The notes under the pieces: generated by a model | Seen by the model: only the letters and a program-made list of their open reading frames with translations | Database searches by the model: none | What the model was told of the DNA's origin: nothing | Position numbers and translations under genes: made by a program | NCBI GenBank assembly: GCA_017559995.1 | Contig: JAFYPP010000005.1 | Coordinates: 1 to 64,000, forward strand | From: Clostridia bacterium | Lineage (GTDB): Bacteria; Bacillota; Clostridia; Oscillospirales; Butyricicoccaceae | Reading direction: 5' to 3' | DNA: 64,000 nucleotides | In this document: in pieces, positions 49,907 to 59,802 of the stretch | Layout: every line of letters begins with the position of its first letter | How positions within the stretch are numbered: the stretch's first letter is position 1

Positions 49907-51301
49907 ATGGAAAGGCTGACCCAGCTGCTGCTGCCGGCGGTGCAGACCGTCAACAATTATCTGTCGGACTACGTGCTGTTGTTCCTGTTGGTGGGCACCG
50001 GCCTGTTTTTTACTCTGAAAACCGGCTTCGTACAGGTGCGGTGTCTGGGGGAAGGTATGCGGCAGGTCTTTGGCGGTCTGCTCCGTCGGGGCCAAAAGCA
50101 GGAAAGCGGCATGAGCTCCTTTCAGGCGCTGACCACCGCCATCGCCGCCCAGGTGGGCACCGGCAATATCGTGGGCGCCAGCGGCGCCATCCTGCTGGGC
50201 GGCCCGGGGGCCATCTTCTGGATGTGGGTCATCGCCTTTTTCGGCATGGCCACCGTCTATGCCGAGGCCGTCCTCGCCCAAAAGACCCGGGTGCGGGACG
50301 AAACCGGGCAGGTGCTGGGCGGCCCGGTCTATTATATCCGTGCCGCCTTTCCCGGAGCGGTGGGGCGGTTTTTGGCGGGGTTTTTCGCGGTGGCCCTTAT
50401 GCTGGCGCTGGGCTTTTTGGGCTGCATGGTGCAATCCAACTCCATCAGCGCCGCCTTTGAGACCGCCTTCGGTGTTCCGGCGTGGATGTCGGGGGCGGTG
50501 CTGGTAGTGCTGGGCGGCTTCGTGATGCTGGGCGGTACCCAGCGGCTGGCTTCGGTCACCGAAAAGCTGGTGCCCGCCATGGCCGTCCTGTACCTGCTTG
50601 GCGGACTTGCGGTGCTGGCCGCCCGTTGGCAGAATGTTGGCGAAGCCTTCCTCATGATCTTCCGCTATGCCTTCGCGCCCCAGGCCGTGGTGGGCGGCAG
50701 TGTGGGCGCCGCCCTCAAGGCTGCCGTCAGCCAGGGAGCCAAGCGGGGCCTGTTCGCCAACGAGGCCGGTATGGGCTCCACACCCCACGCCCACGCCCTT
50801 GCCAACGTCAAAACGCCCCATGAACAGGGGTGTGTGGCCATGGTGGGCGTCTTCATCGGCACCTTCAGCGTGGTGACCATCACCGCGCTGGTGGTCATCG
50901 TGACGCTCTACGCCGGCGGAGGGCCGCTGCACGTGGCCGGGTCCGCCCTGCGTGCCGAAGCGTTGGGCCTCAACCCCTCCAATCTGGCGCAAACCGCCTA
51001 TAGCAGTGTGTTCGGCCAGCGGCTGGGCACTGCCTTCATCGCCATCGCCCTGTTTTTCTTCGCCTTTTCCACCGTCCTCAGCTGGAATCTTTTCGGCAAG
51101 CTCAACGCTCAGTATTTGTGGGGCCCGGGCGCGGTGCGCCCCTATACCCTGCTGTCCCTGGCCTTTCTGTTTTTGGGCACGGTGACCTCCGCCGAGCTGG
51201 TGTGGGGGCTGGCCGACCTGTGCAACCAGCTGATGGTGCTGCCCAACGTGCTGGGCCTGCTTGGCTGCGCCGAAACGGTGAAGAAACTGACACGGAAATA
51301 G
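49907..51301 (+). CDS. Alanine/glycine:cation symporter (AGCS family)
   Basis: 464 residues; ATG 49907 after GGAGGGAT. Membrane protein with the family motifs TAIAAQVGTGNIVGASGA and NEAGMGSTPHAHA. It imports Ala or Gly with Na+ or H+. It ends at a clear terminator. Confidence 0.93.
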   Translation: MERLTQLLLPAVQTVNNYLSDYVLLFLLVGTGLFFTLKTGFVQVRCLGEGMRQVFGGLLRRGQKQESGMSSFQALTTAIAAQVGTGNIVGASGAILLGGPGAIFWMWVIAFFGMATVYAEAVLAQKTRVRDETGQVLGGPVYYIRAAFPGAVGRFLAGFFAVALMLALGFLGCMVQSNSISAAFETAFGVPAWMSGAVLVVLGGFVMLGGTQRLASVTEKLVPAMAVLYLLGGLAVLAARWQNVGEAFLMIFRYAFAPQAVVGGSVGAALKAAVSQGAKRGLFANEAGMGSTPHAHALANVKTPHEQGCVAMVGVFIGTFSVVTITALVVIVTLYAGGGPLHVAGSALRAEALGLNPSNLAQTAYSSVFGQRLGTAFIAIALFFFAFSTVLSWNLFGKLNAQYLWGPGAVRPYTLLSLAFLFLGTVTSAELVWGLADLCNQLMVLPNVLGLLGCAETVKKLTRK

Positions 51302-51334
51302 AAAAAGCTGCAGCCAATCGGCTGCAGCTTTCTG
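51302..51334. terminator. Terminator between symporter and MATE genes
   Basis: AAAGCTGCAGCC, loop AATC, GGCTGCAGCTTT; both strands have suitable runs, so it serves the two convergent genes. Confidence 0.88.
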
Positions 51335-52690
51335 TTATTCGCTGTATTTTGCCTGTACCCGCTCCAGCCAGTGGGACTTGTTGTAGTACCAGAGGAAGCA
51401 GGCGGTGCTGACCATCCAGGTCATGGGATAGGCGGCATACACCAGGCTGATATTATGGAAGAGGTTGGTGACGATGGTGATGTAGGTGACACGCAGCACA
51501 CACCAGGCACCCAGCATGATATACATGGGCACTTTGGAATAACCGGCGCCCCGGCAGACGGCGGCGATGCCGTGGCTGCAGGCCAGGAACAGGTAAAACG
51601 GGGTGCACAGATGGGCACGCAGCACGCCGGAGGCCACAGCCTCGGGGGATTTGCCGAACAGGCCGATGAGGGGCGTGGCAAAGATGAAAAATACGATACC
51701 GATGACCACCGCGCAGACACAGGAGAACACCACCGAGAACTTGGCACCCTGTTTCACACGGTCAAACTGCCGGGCACCGATGTTCTGGCTGACGAAGGTG
51801 GTACAGGCCGCGCCGAAGGCGTTGACCGGGATGAAGGCAAAGCCCTCCAGTTTGACGAAGGCGCCGTTGCCCGCCATGGCCGCCGAGCCGAACACGTTGA
51901 CGCTGGACTGTACCATGACGTTGGCGAAGGCGATCACCGAGTTCTGCACGCCGGAAGGCAGACCGATGCGCAGCATCTCCCGCAGCAGGGTCTTGTCCAG
52001 ACACAGGCCCTTGAGGGTGACGCGCCAGGCGCCCTGCGCCCGGGACAGACGGAAAAAGGCCAGACCGGCGGACAGACCCTGGGCAATGACGGTGGCCAGG
52101 GCGGCGCCCTTGACGCCCATGTTCATGGGGCCAACGAACAAAATGTCCAGCGCAACGTTGGCCACCGAGGAAATAATCAGGTAATACAGCGGCCGTTTGC
52201 TGTCGCCGATGGCCTGAAAAATACCGGTGGCGCTGTTGTAGAGCACCACGAACAGGATGCCCAGGAAATAGATCCCCAGATAGTCCACGGCGTCGCCCAT
52301 GACCTCGGCAGGGGTGTCCATCCACCGCAGCAGGATGGGGGAGCCGAACACGCCAAGGAAGGTGAGGAAGATGCCCGAGATCACCGTGCCCAGCACGGCG
52401 GTGCCCACCGCACGCTTCACCTGATACTCGTCACCGGCGCCGTAGCAGCGGGCGATGACCACGCCCACGCCGCCGTACACGCCGCCGAAAAAGCCCACGA
52501 TGAGGAAGATCAGCGAGCCGGTGGAGGTGACGGCCGCCAGGGCGTTTTCGCCGCACAGGTTGCCCACCACCAGGGCGTCCACCATATTGTACATCTGCTG
52601 AAAGACCTGTCCCAGAAACAGGGGCAGCGCGAACCGCAAAAGTCCGCTTTTGATATCTCCCTGCAGCAGATCGACCGATTGTTTGGACAT
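51335..52690 (-). CDS. MATE-family efflux transporter
   Basis: 451 residues, about twelve membrane helices in two similar halves (FALPLFLGQVFQQMYNMVDA; IGLPSGVQNSVIAFANVMVQ). Family of Na+- or H+-driven exporters of cationic drugs and flavin-like molecules; the substrate is not predictable. It is downstream of the Mrp gene in the same direction, with a hairpin at 52712-52738 between. Confidence 0.92.
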   Translation of the reverse strand: MSKQSVDLLQGDIKSGLLRFALPLFLGQVFQQMYNMVDALVVGNLCGENALAAVTSTGSLIFLIVGFFGGVYGGVGVVIARCYGAGDEYQVKRAVGTAVLGTVISGIFLTFLGVFGSPILLRWMDTPAEVMGDAVDYLGIYFLGILFVVLYNSATGIFQAIGDSKRPLYYLIISSVANVALDILFVGPMNMGVKGAALATVIAQGLSAGLAFFRLSRAQGAWRVTLKGLCLDKTLLREMLRIGLPSGVQNSVIAFANVMVQSSVNVFGSAAMAGNGAFVKLEGFAFIPVNAFGAACTTFVSQNIGARQFDRVKQGAKFSVVFSCVCAVVIGIVFFIFATPLIGLFGKSPEAVASGVLRAHLCTPFYLFLACSHGIAAVCRGAGYSKVPMYIMLGAWCVLRVTYITIVTNLFHNISLVYAAYPMTWMVSTACFLWYYNKSHWLERVQAKYSE

Positions 52691-52711
52691 AAAGCGTCTC
52701 CTTTCAGAGGG

Positions 52712-52738
52712 AAAGCGGCCTGCCGCAGGCAGGCCGCA
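52712..52738 (-). terminator. GC-rich hairpin after mrp
   Basis: GCGGCCTGCC and GGCAGGCCGC form a perfect 10-bp stem; the following T run is short on the minus strand, so termination may be partial. Confidence 0.55.
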
Positions 52739-52745
52739 AAGGGGT

Positions 52746-53576
52746 TTACTTGTTCAGCAGGCCGTTCAGCAGGTCGTCCATGAAGGGGGCGTGTACGGTC
52801 TCGATCATGCCGTTGTCCACGGCGGCAGTGATGGCGGGATCCACGGGGATCTTTGCCAGATAGGGGATGCCGTACTGCTGGGCAGTTTCCTGCACGCGGC
52901 TGGGGCCGTAGATCTGGTGCTGGCCGCCGCAGTCGGGGCACTGGAAGTAGCTCATGTTCTCCACGATGCCCAGAACGGGGACGTTCATCAGGCGGGCCAT
53001 CTTGACGGCCTTCTCCACGATCATGCCCACCAGCTCCTGGGGAGTGGTGACGATGATGATGCCCTCGATGGGCAGGGACTGGAAGACGGTCAGGGGCACG
53101 TCGCCGGTGCCGGGAGGCATATCCACGTACATATACTCCACGTCATCCCACAGCACTTCGCTGTAGAACTGCTTGACGGCGCCGGCAATGACGGGACCGC
53201 GCCACACCACGGGGTCGGACTCGTTTTCCAGCAGCAGGTTGACACTCATCAGCTGCAGGCCGGTCTTGGTCACGGCGGGCAGGATGCCGCCGTCGGTGCC
53301 CTGGGCACGGCCGTGGATGCCGAAGGACTGGGGAATGGAGGGGCCGGTGATATCGGCGTCCAGCACGGCGGTATTATAGCCGCGCAGCTGGGTCTGGGCA
53401 GCCAGCAGGGAGGTCACCAGGGACTTGCCCACGCCGCCTTTGCCGCTGACAACAGCGTAAACGTGCTTGACGGAAGCGCCCTCAGCCAGAGGGGCGATGA
53501 GATCCTGGGGCTCGGTGCGGGACGCACAGTTCTCGCCGCAGGTGGAACAGTTATGGGTGCAGTTTTCAGCGCTCAT
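52746..53576 (-). CDS. mrp: Mrp/NBP35 P-loop ATPase (Fe-S cluster carrier)
   Basis: 276 residues; ATG 53576 after AAGGAGTG. Cys-rich N terminus (CTHNCSTCGENC), deviant Walker A SGKGGVGKS, DADITGPS, MPPGTGD and a C-terminal CPDC pair that binds a bridging cluster in this family. It carries [4Fe-4S] clusters to target proteins in the cytosol; useful to a cell with many radical SAM enzymes. Confidence 0.93.
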   Translation of the reverse strand: MSAENCTHNCSTCGENCASRTEPQDLIAPLAEGASVKHVYAVVSGKGGVGKSLVTSLLAAQTQLRGYNTAVLDADITGPSIPQSFGIHGRAQGTDGGILPAVTKTGLQLMSVNLLLENESDPVVWRGPVIAGAVKQFYSEVLWDDVEYMYVDMPPGTGDVPLTVFQSLPIEGIIIVTTPQELVGMIVEKAVKMARLMNVPVLGIVENMSYFQCPDCGGQHQIYGPSRVQETAQQYGIPYLAKIPVDPAITAAVDNGMIETVHAPFMDDLLNGLLNK

Positions 53577-53713
53577 AAGAAAAAACACTCCTTTTCGGGG
53601 TAAAAGTCTCAAACAGATATATTATAGCACATTTTTTCAGAAATGGTAGTCCCTCTTTACTTTTACGCGATAAAGTGGTATGCTTGGACAAGAACACCGA
53701 AAGGAGCATCGCC

Positions 53714-53998
53714 ATGTGTGATAAACCCTATTGGGAAGGCAAGAAATACGCCTTTTTCCAGCATAAAGAATGTGAGTTTTTCCCCTGCCATCCAGTGGCG
53801 GATGACAGCAAGTTCAACTGCCTGTTCTGTTACTGCCCCCTGTACGCTCTGGGCGACAAGTGCGGCGGCGGCTTTACCTATACCGAGGACGGCATCAAGG
53901 ACTGCTCCAAGTGCCTGCTGCCCCACAAGCCTGAAAATTACGGCTATATCATGGAGCGCTACGGCGATTTGATGGAACTGGCCAGAAAGAAGGACTGA
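53714..53998 (+). CDS. Cysteine-rich small-domain protein
   Basis: 94 residues; ATG 53714 after AAAGGAG. About nine Cys in the order KECEFFPCHP, NCLFCYCPLY, DKCGG, DCSKCLLPH. This is the pattern of the Cys-rich small domain of anaerobes, presumably binding zinc or an Fe-S cluster. Some members sit beside cobalamin genes; here the neighbours are Mrp and a DUF554 protein. Function unknown. Confidence 0.8.
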   Translation: MCDKPYWEGKKYAFFQHKECEFFPCHPVADDSKFNCLFCYCPLYALGDKCGGGFTYTEDGIKDCSKCLLPHKPENYGYIMERYGDLMELARKKD

Positions 53999-54002
53999 TC
54001 CC

Positions 54003-54716
54003 GTGTTTGCCGTTATCGTCAACACCATTACCGTTCTCATCGGCAGCACCGTGGGTCTGCTGTTCAAAAAAGGCATCCCCAAGCGGCTCACCGACGCCGT
54101 CATGCTGGGCATCGGCCTGTGCACCCTGTACATCGGCATTTCCGGCACCCTGAAGGGAGAAAACACCATCGTTCTTATCCTGTCCATGGTGCTGGGCGCC
54201 ATCATCGGCACCGCTCTGGATATCGACGGCGCCATCAACCGGCTGGGCGGATGGATTGAGCGCAAATTCTCCCGTCAGGGGGAAAAGGTCTCGGTGGCCC
54301 AGGGCTTCGTCACCGCCTGTCTGCTGTTCTGCGTGGGCGCCATGACCATCGTCGGCTCCCTCAACGCCGGCCTCACCGGTGACTACGAGATGCTGCTCAC
54401 CAAGTCGGTGCTGGATCTGATCTCCTCTTCCATGCTGGCGGTCAGCCTGGGCATCGGCGTCATGTTCGCCGCAGCCTTCGTATTCGTGTTCCAGGGCGCT
54501 CTGGTGCTGCTGGCCGGCGTTTTGCAGCCGCTGCTCACCATCGCCGCCATCAACGAGATCATCTGCGCCGGCTCCCTGCTCATTGTGGCCCTCGGCCTCA
54601 ACCTCATGGGCATCACCAAAATCAAGGTGGCCGACTATCTCCCCGCCATCGTCATCGCCCCCATCCTGTGCGCCGTCATTCAGGCGGTCCCCGCTCTGGC
54701 GGCCTTTTTCGGATGA
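54003..54716 (+). CDS. DUF554 membrane protein
   Basis: 237 residues from GTG 54003, four bases after the previous stop with GAAGGA upstream. Six or seven hydrophobic segments, starting FAVIVNTITVLIGSTVGLLF with the GTALDID and NAGLTGD features of the family. Likely a transporter or membrane channel; no activity can be assigned. Confidence 0.85.
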   Translation: MFAVIVNTITVLIGSTVGLLFKKGIPKRLTDAVMLGIGLCTLYIGISGTLKGENTIVLILSMVLGAIIGTALDIDGAINRLGGWIERKFSRQGEKVSVAQGFVTACLLFCVGAMTIVGSLNAGLTGDYEMLLTKSVLDLISSSMLAVSLGIGVMFAAAFVFVFQGALVLLAGVLQPLLTIAAINEIICAGSLLIVALGLNLMGITKIKVADYLPAIVIAPILCAVIQAVPALAAFFG

Positions 54717-54722
54717 AATTGT

Positions 54723-54755
54723 GAAATACCGGCTCGGGTGAGCCGGTATTTTTTT
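54723..54755 (+). terminator. Terminator after DUF554 gene
   Basis: AAATACCGGCTC, loop GGGT, GAGCCGGTATTT then T run. Confidence 0.9.
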
Positions 54756-54763
54756 GAAAACGC

Positions 54764-54791
54764 TTGAAAAAAACCGAAATTGCGCTACAAT
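54764..54791 (+). promoter_or_regulatory. Sigma-A promoter of the peptide-ABC operon
   Basis: TTGAAA at 54764-54769, 16 bases, TACAAT at 54786-54791. It lies about 65 bases ahead of the binding-protein start. Confidence 0.65.
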
Positions 54792-54854
54792 AAGGGTGAC
54801 AATGAAATAGTGTATTATTATGTGAGAAATGCAGAAAAGAAAGGAAGCAAAACC

Positions 54855-56408
54855 ATGCCCAAAGTATTCAAACGGGTCCTTTTGCTGCTGACGGTTGCCT
54901 CTCTGCTTCTGATCTCACTGTGCGGCTGCGCAGGAGATACGGATAAGGGCAAGGAGGATCCGTCGTCTGCAGTATCGGACGAGCTATCCGACGGAAGCTC
55001 AGTCACGGTCGGTATCGCACAGGATCTGGACAGCCTCGACCCCCACCGCGCCCTCAACGCCGGTACCAGCGAGGTCATGTTCAACATCTTTGAAGGCCTG
55101 ATGAAGGCCAGCCCCGACGGCGGTGTCATTCCTGCCGTGGCCAGTGACTATGAGATCTCCCCCGACGGAAAAACCTACACCTTCACCCTGCGGGAAGGCG
55201 TCACGTTCCACAACGGCAACGCGGTCACTCTGGAAGATGTCCTGTATTCCCTGAAACGCTGCGCCGGATCTGAGAGCGATGGTACGCCCCTGATCGCGGC
55301 GTTTTCCAATGTTGCGGACATTTCCGCCAACGACACCGGTCAGGTGGTCATCACCCTCACCGAGCCCAGTCTGGAGTTCCTCAACGCCACCACCGCCGCC
55401 ATCATCCCCCAGAGCACCGGCGACAGCCAGTCCACTGCCCCCGTGGGTACCGGCCCCTTCTCCTTCGTGTCCTATATGCCCCAGAACAGCATGGAGATGG
55501 TGCGCTATGACGGCTACTGGGGCACCGCTCCCAAGCTGGAAAAGGTCACCTTCAAGATCATCACCGACGTGAACACCCTGGTGATGGGCCTCAACGGCGG
55601 CACTCTGGATATGGTCATCCACCTGCCCAACACCGCCGCTCCCGAGATCAAGGAAGGCTACACCGTCCTGACCGACACCATGAAGCTGGTGCAGGCTCTG
55701 TACCTGAACAACTCGGTGAAGCCCTTTGACGACGTCCGGGTGCGTCAGGCCATGTACTACGCCATCAACGTGCCCGAGGTCATCGACTTCGTCTGCGACG
55801 GCGCCGGCGTTCCCACCGGTACCAGTATGTACCCCGCCTTTACCAAGTATTTCGTCCCCGAGCTGGCCGACAAGTATCAGCAGGATCTGGCAAAAGCCAA
55901 GCAGCTGCTGGCCGAGGCCGGCTACCCCAACGGCTTCGAAATGACCATCACCGTTCCCGGCAACTATGAGCAGCACGTGGACACCGGTCTGGTGCTGTCC
56001 CAGCAGCTGGCAGCCGTGGGCATCACCGCCAACGTGCAGGAAGTGGCCTGGGAAACCTGGGTCAGCGACGTGTACAAGGGCAGCCAGTTCGAGGCTACCG
56101 TCAGCGGCATCGCCGCCAGCAACATGACCGCCCGGGAGATGCTGGAGCGGTACACCACCGGACACAGCAAGAACTTCATCAAGTTCAGCGACAAGGAGTT
56201 TGACGATGTGGTCGCCCGTGCCATGACCACCATGGACATGGACGAGCAGGTCACCCTCTACAAGCGTGCGCAGGAGATCCTCAACGAGCAGGCCGGCAGT
56301 CTGTGGCTGCAGGATCTGTGCGATCTGGTAGTCATGAACGCCAAACTGGACGGCATGACCTTCTACGCCACCTATGTGCTGGATATGTCCACCATCTACT
56401 ACAAATGA
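54855..56408 (+). CDS. Peptide/nickel-type ABC substrate-binding lipoprotein
   Basis: 517 residues; ATG 54855 after AAAGGAAG. Lipoprotein signal with LCGC lipobox (Cys near 24), then the family 5 extracellular binding fold (SLDPHRALNAGTSEVMFNIF, FTLREGVTFHNGNAVTLEDV, VPTGTSMYP). It captures small peptides or similar ligands outside and feeds the two permeases encoded next. A hairpin after it (56413-56438) may keep its level above that of the permeases. Confidence 0.92.
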   Translation: MPKVFKRVLLLLTVASLLLISLCGCAGDTDKGKEDPSSAVSDELSDGSSVTVGIAQDLDSLDPHRALNAGTSEVMFNIFEGLMKASPDGGVIPAVASDYEISPDGKTYTFTLREGVTFHNGNAVTLEDVLYSLKRCAGSESDGTPLIAAFSNVADISANDTGQVVITLTEPSLEFLNATTAAIIPQSTGDSQSTAPVGTGPFSFVSYMPQNSMEMVRYDGYWGTAPKLEKVTFKIITDVNTLVMGLNGGTLDMVIHLPNTAAPEIKEGYTVLTDTMKLVQALYLNNSVKPFDDVRVRQAMYYAINVPEVIDFVCDGAGVPTGTSMYPAFTKYFVPELADKYQQDLAKAKQLLAEAGYPNGFEMTITVPGNYEQHVDTGLVLSQQLAAVGITANVQEVAWETWVSDVYKGSQFEATVSGIAASNMTAREMLERYTTGHSKNFIKFSDKEFDDVVARAMTTMDMDEQVTLYKRAQEILNEQAGSLWLQDLCDLVVMNAKLDGMTFYATYVLDMSTIYYK

Positions 56409-56412
56409 TCGG

Positions 56413-56440
56413 ACAGGGGCTGCGCCTGCAGCCCCTGTTT
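56413..56440 (+). terminator. Intercistronic hairpin after binding-protein gene
   Basis: ACAGGGGCTGC, loop GCCT, GCAGCCCCTGT; only three T follow, so more likely an RNA-stabilising or partial stop than a full terminator. Confidence 0.6.
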
Positions 56441-56463
56441 CCACATAAGGAGTGGTTTTCTCC

Positions 56464-57408
56464 ATGCTGAAAACTGTCTGCAAGCGGCTGGCGCTGCTGG
56501 TTTTCACCCTGCTTTTGGTGACGGCGCTTGCCTTCTTTGCCTTTTCCATCATCCCCGGCGATCCTACCGACACCATCCTGGGTCTGGAGGCCACCGAGCA
56601 GCAGATCGCGGCCCTGCGGGCCGAACTGGGGCTGGATCTTCCTCTGCCGGTGCGGTACGTCCGCTGGCTGGGTGATTTCCTTCGGGGCGATCTGGGTGTT
56701 TCCTACAACTTTGATATGCCGGTCTCCGCCCTGCTTTCCGACCGCATTGCCCCCACTCTAACCCTGACGCTGATGGCGGCCGTGCTCATCGTGCTGTTTT
56801 CCATCCCGCTGGGCCTGTTGGCGGCCCGGTACGAGGGCGGCTGGATCGACCGCATTCTGACGGTGGTCAATCAGATCGCCATGTCGGTGCCCAATTTCGT
56901 CATGGGTATCTCGCTGGTGTTCCTGTTCGGTCTGGTGCTTCACTGGTTCCAGCCGGGCGGCTATGTGGCCCCCGAAAACGGTCTGGGCAGCTATCTGTGG
57001 TTCATGCTGTTCCCCTCGCTGGCGGTGGCACTGCCCAAAAGCGCCATGACCATCAAAATGCTCCGCGGTTCGGTGCTCACCGAGCTTACCGCCGACTACA
57101 TCCGCACCGCCTATTCCAAGGGCAACAGCCGCGCCTCCGCCCTGTGGCGGCACGTGCTGCGCAACGCCATGATCCCGGTGGTCACCTTCCTGGCCACCAC
57201 CATTGCCGAACTGGTGGCCGGCTCCATCGTGGTGGAGCAGGTCTTTGCCATCCCCGGACTGGGCCAGATGCTCATCTCCTCCATCAGCAACCGGGACTAT
57301 CCCGTGGTGCAGGCTATCATCGTGCTGGTGGCCTTCGTGGTGGTGCTGTGCAACTTTTTGGCCGACGCACTGTACCGGGTGATGGATCCCCGGCTGAAAG
57401 GACGGTGA
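56464..57408 (+). CDS. DppB/OppB-type permease
   Basis: 314 residues; ATG 56464 preferred over GTG 56452 because AAGGAG overlaps the latter. Six helices, the periplasmic loop before helix 2 typical of DppB, and the coupling motif DYIRTAYSKGNSRASALWRH (EAA loop). Forms the channel with the next gene product. Confidence 0.92.
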   Translation: MLKTVCKRLALLVFTLLLVTALAFFAFSIIPGDPTDTILGLEATEQQIAALRAELGLDLPLPVRYVRWLGDFLRGDLGVSYNFDMPVSALLSDRIAPTLTLTLMAAVLIVLFSIPLGLLAARYEGGWIDRILTVVNQIAMSVPNFVMGISLVFLFGLVLHWFQPGGYVAPENGLGSYLWFMLFPSLAVALPKSAMTIKMLRGSVLTELTADYIRTAYSKGNSRASALWRHVLRNAMIPVVTFLATTIAELVAGSIVVEQVFAIPGLGQMLISSISNRDYPVVQAIIVLVAFVVVLCNFLADALYRVMDPRLKGR

Positions 57409-57415
57409 TCCGGGA

Positions 57416-58213
57416 ATGAAAAAACGCAATTGGTACCTCACCTTCGGCAGTGTGCTCACTGCCTGTATGCTGGTGTTTACCCTGGTGGGCTATCTGTGGA
57501 CGCCCTATGATCCCGGCGCGCTGAGCCTGCGGGATAAACTGGCCAAACCTTCGGCGGAACACCTCTTCGGCTGCGACCAGCTGGGCCGGGATATCCTGTC
57601 CCGCACCCTGGACGGCGCCGGCAATACCCTCATCATCGCTCTGGCCGTTCTGGCGGTGGGCTTTGTATTCGGTCTGCTCCTCGGCGCCCTGTGCGGTTAT
57701 TACGGCGGCGCGGTGGACGCGGCCGTCATGCGGGTATGCGACGCCATCACCGCCTTCCCCAGCATCCTGCTGGCCATGGTGGTCATCGCCATCATCGGCC
57801 CGGGCACCTATAACATCATCGCCGCCCTGGGCATCCTGTTCATTCCCAGCTTTGCCCGTCTGGTGCGCGGCGAGTTCATCAAGTACCGTGGCCGGGACTT
57901 CGTCCACGCCGCCCGGTTGGAGGGTGTTCATCCTCTGCGCATCATCTTCGTGCACATTCTGCCCAACACCTGGCCGGTGCTGCTGTCCGGTCTGACCATC
58001 GGCTTCAACAACGCCGTGCTGTCCGAGGCTTCCATGAGCTTTTTGGGCATCGGTGTTGGTCCTGCCGACGCCAGCCTGGGCCGTATGCTCAGCGAAGGCC
58101 AGGGCTGCCTGTTCTCCGCCCCCTGGTGCACCCTGTTCCCCGCGCTGGCAGTGATCCTGCTGGTGCTGGGTGTTGGCATGGTGGGCGAGGGCATCCGTGA
58201 AAGGATCCGGTGA
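57416..58213 (+). CDS. DppC/OppC-type permease
   Basis: 265 residues; ATG 57416 seven bases after the previous stop. Contains HLFGCDQLGRDILSRTLDGA, the usual DppC opening, and an EAA loop RGRDFVHAARLEGVHPLRII. Second half of the channel. Confidence 0.92.
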   Translation: MKKRNWYLTFGSVLTACMLVFTLVGYLWTPYDPGALSLRDKLAKPSAEHLFGCDQLGRDILSRTLDGAGNTLIIALAVLAVGFVFGLLLGALCGYYGGAVDAAVMRVCDAITAFPSILLAMVVIAIIGPGTYNIIAALGILFIPSFARLVRGEFIKYRGRDFVHAARLEGVHPLRIIFVHILPNTWPVLLSGLTIGFNNAVLSEASMSFLGIGVGPADASLGRMLSEGQGCLFSAPWCTLFPALAVILLVLGVGMVGEGIRERIR

Positions 58214-58217
58214 GCCT

Positions 58218-59027
58218 ATGCTGTTGGATATTCAAAATCTTTCGGTGGTGTTCCACGATCAGGACGCCCCCTTTTCCGCCGTCAAAGGCGTCGATCTGCA
58301 GGTAGCCAAAGGTGAGATCGTCGGTATCGTGGGCGAGTCCGGCTCGGGCAAATCCATGATCGCCCACACCATCATGGGCCTCATTCAGCGTTCGGCCTGC
58401 AAGATCTCCGGCAAGGTGCTGTTTGACGGCACCGACCTGCTGACCATGGATCGGGAGACCCTGCGCACCTATCAGGGTGACGAGCTGTCCATCATCTTCC
58501 AGGAACCCATGACCTCCCTCAACCCCACCATGCGCATCGGCAAGCAGGTGGAGGAATCCCTCCGCATCCATACCGATATGACCAAGGAGGCCCGCCGGGC
58601 CCGCGCGCTGGAGGCCATGGAACTGGCCGAACTGGACGATCCTGCTTCCCTGTACGACAAATACCCCCACGAACTGTCGGGCGGTATGCGTCAGCGCGTG
58701 ATGATCGCCTCTGCTCTGGTGCAGCGGCCCCAGCTGCTCATCGCCGACGAGCCTACCACCGCGCTGGATGTGACCATCCAGGCCGAGATCCTCAAGACCC
58801 TCAAGGAGATCAACCGCAAGGAGGGCACCGCCATCCTGTTCATCTCCCACGACCTGGGCGTGGTGCGCCATCTGTGCCAGCGGGTCGTGGTCATGCAGAA
58901 GGGCCAGATCGTGGAGCAAGGCCCCGCCGACCAGGTCTTTCATCAGCCCCAGGAAGACTATACCAAGCGGCTCATCGCCGCACGGCCCACCCGCCGCAAG
59001 CTGAAAGGAAGTGTCCGCCATGGCTGA
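58218..59027 (+). CDS. DppD/OppD-type ATPase
   Basis: 269 residues; ATG 58218 just after the dppC-like stop. Walker A GESGSGKS, signature LSGGMRQR, Walker [13 protein letters not shown], His in FISHDLG. The usual C-terminal oligopeptide extension with Fe-S Cys residues is missing, so this is a short version. It overlaps the next gene by eight bases. Confidence 0.92.
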   Translation: MLLDIQNLSVVFHDQDAPFSAVKGVDLQVAKGEIVGIVGESGSGKSMIAHTIMGLIQRSACKISGKVLFDGTDLLTMDRETLRTYQGDELSIIFQEPMTSLNPTMRIGKQVEESLRIHTDMTKEARRARALEAMELAELDDPASLYDKYPHELSGGMRQRVMIASALVQRPQLLIADEPTTALDVTIQAEILKTLKEINRKEGTAILFISHDLGVVRHLCQRVVVMQKGQIVEQGPADQVFHQPQEDYTKRLIAARPTRRKLKGSVRHG

Positions 59028-59745
59028 ACCGGTATTTGAAATGCGGGATCTTTCCAGCTTTTACGGCAAGGGCAAGGAGCGCCTGCGGTACCTGAAAAAC
59101 GTCAACCTCTCCCTGCAACAGGGTGAGGTGCTGGGCCTGGTGGGCGAGTCCGGCTCGGGCAAATCCACCCTGGCCAAATGCCTGCTGGGCATGGTCACCG
59201 ACACCGAGGGATACCTCGAGGTCAACGCCCCCCGGCCCCAGATGGTGTTTCAGGACCCCTACGGTTCGCTGAACCCCGCCAAGACCATCGGCTGGATCCT
59301 GGAGGAACCCCTCCGGGCCATCGGTGTCAAGGACAAAGCGGAGCGCCGCCGCCGTGTGCTGGAAATGATCGGTCTGGTGGGTCTGGAAGAAAAACATCTG
59401 GACCGCCGTCCCTCCCAACTGTCGGGCGGTCAGCGCCAGCGTGTGGCCATCGCCGCCGCCCTCATTCAGGGCAGCAAGTTCATCATTCTGGACGAGCCGG
59501 TTTCGGCGCTGGATGTGACCCTGCAGGCCCAGATCCTGCAGCTGCTGGTGGATCTTAAAGCGCAGCTGGGCCTGTCCTACCTGTTCATCTCCCACGACCT
59601 GTCGGTGGTCTATCAGATCTGTGACCGGGTGGCCGTGCTGTATCACGGCGAGATCGTGGATCAGGGCGACGTGGACACCGTCTACGACCGGCCTGCCAGC
59701 GACTACACCAAGCGCCTTCTGGAGGCCTCTCTGGCTCTGGATTAA
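59020..59745 (+). CDS. DppF/OppF-type ATPase
   Basis: 241 residues; ATG 59020 after AAGGAAG inside the previous gene. Walker A GESGSGKS, signature LSGGQRQR, Walker [12 protein letters not shown]. It is the second ATPase of the importer and the last gene of the operon. Short compared with typical DppF (about 320). Confidence 0.92.
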   Translation: MAEPVFEMRDLSSFYGKGKERLRYLKNVNLSLQQGEVLGLVGESGSGKSTLAKCLLGMVTDTEGYLEVNAPRPQMVFQDPYGSLNPAKTIGWILEEPLRAIGVKDKAERRRRVLEMIGLVGLEEKHLDRRPSQLSGGQRQRVAIAAALIQGSKFIILDEPVSALDVTLQAQILQLLVDLKAQLGLSYLFISHDLSVVYQICDRVAVLYHGEIVDQGDVDTVYDRPASDYTKRLLEASLALD

Positions 59746-59760
59746 CGCAAAACAACAAAA

Positions 59761-59793
59761 AAAGACGCCGATCTTTCGATCGGCGTCTTTCTT
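59761..59793. terminator. Terminator between Dpp and hydantoinase operons
   Basis: AAAGACGCCGATC, loop TTTC, GATCGGCGTCTTT; shared by the converging operons. Confidence 0.92.
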
Positions 59794-59802
59794 TATACGG
59801 TT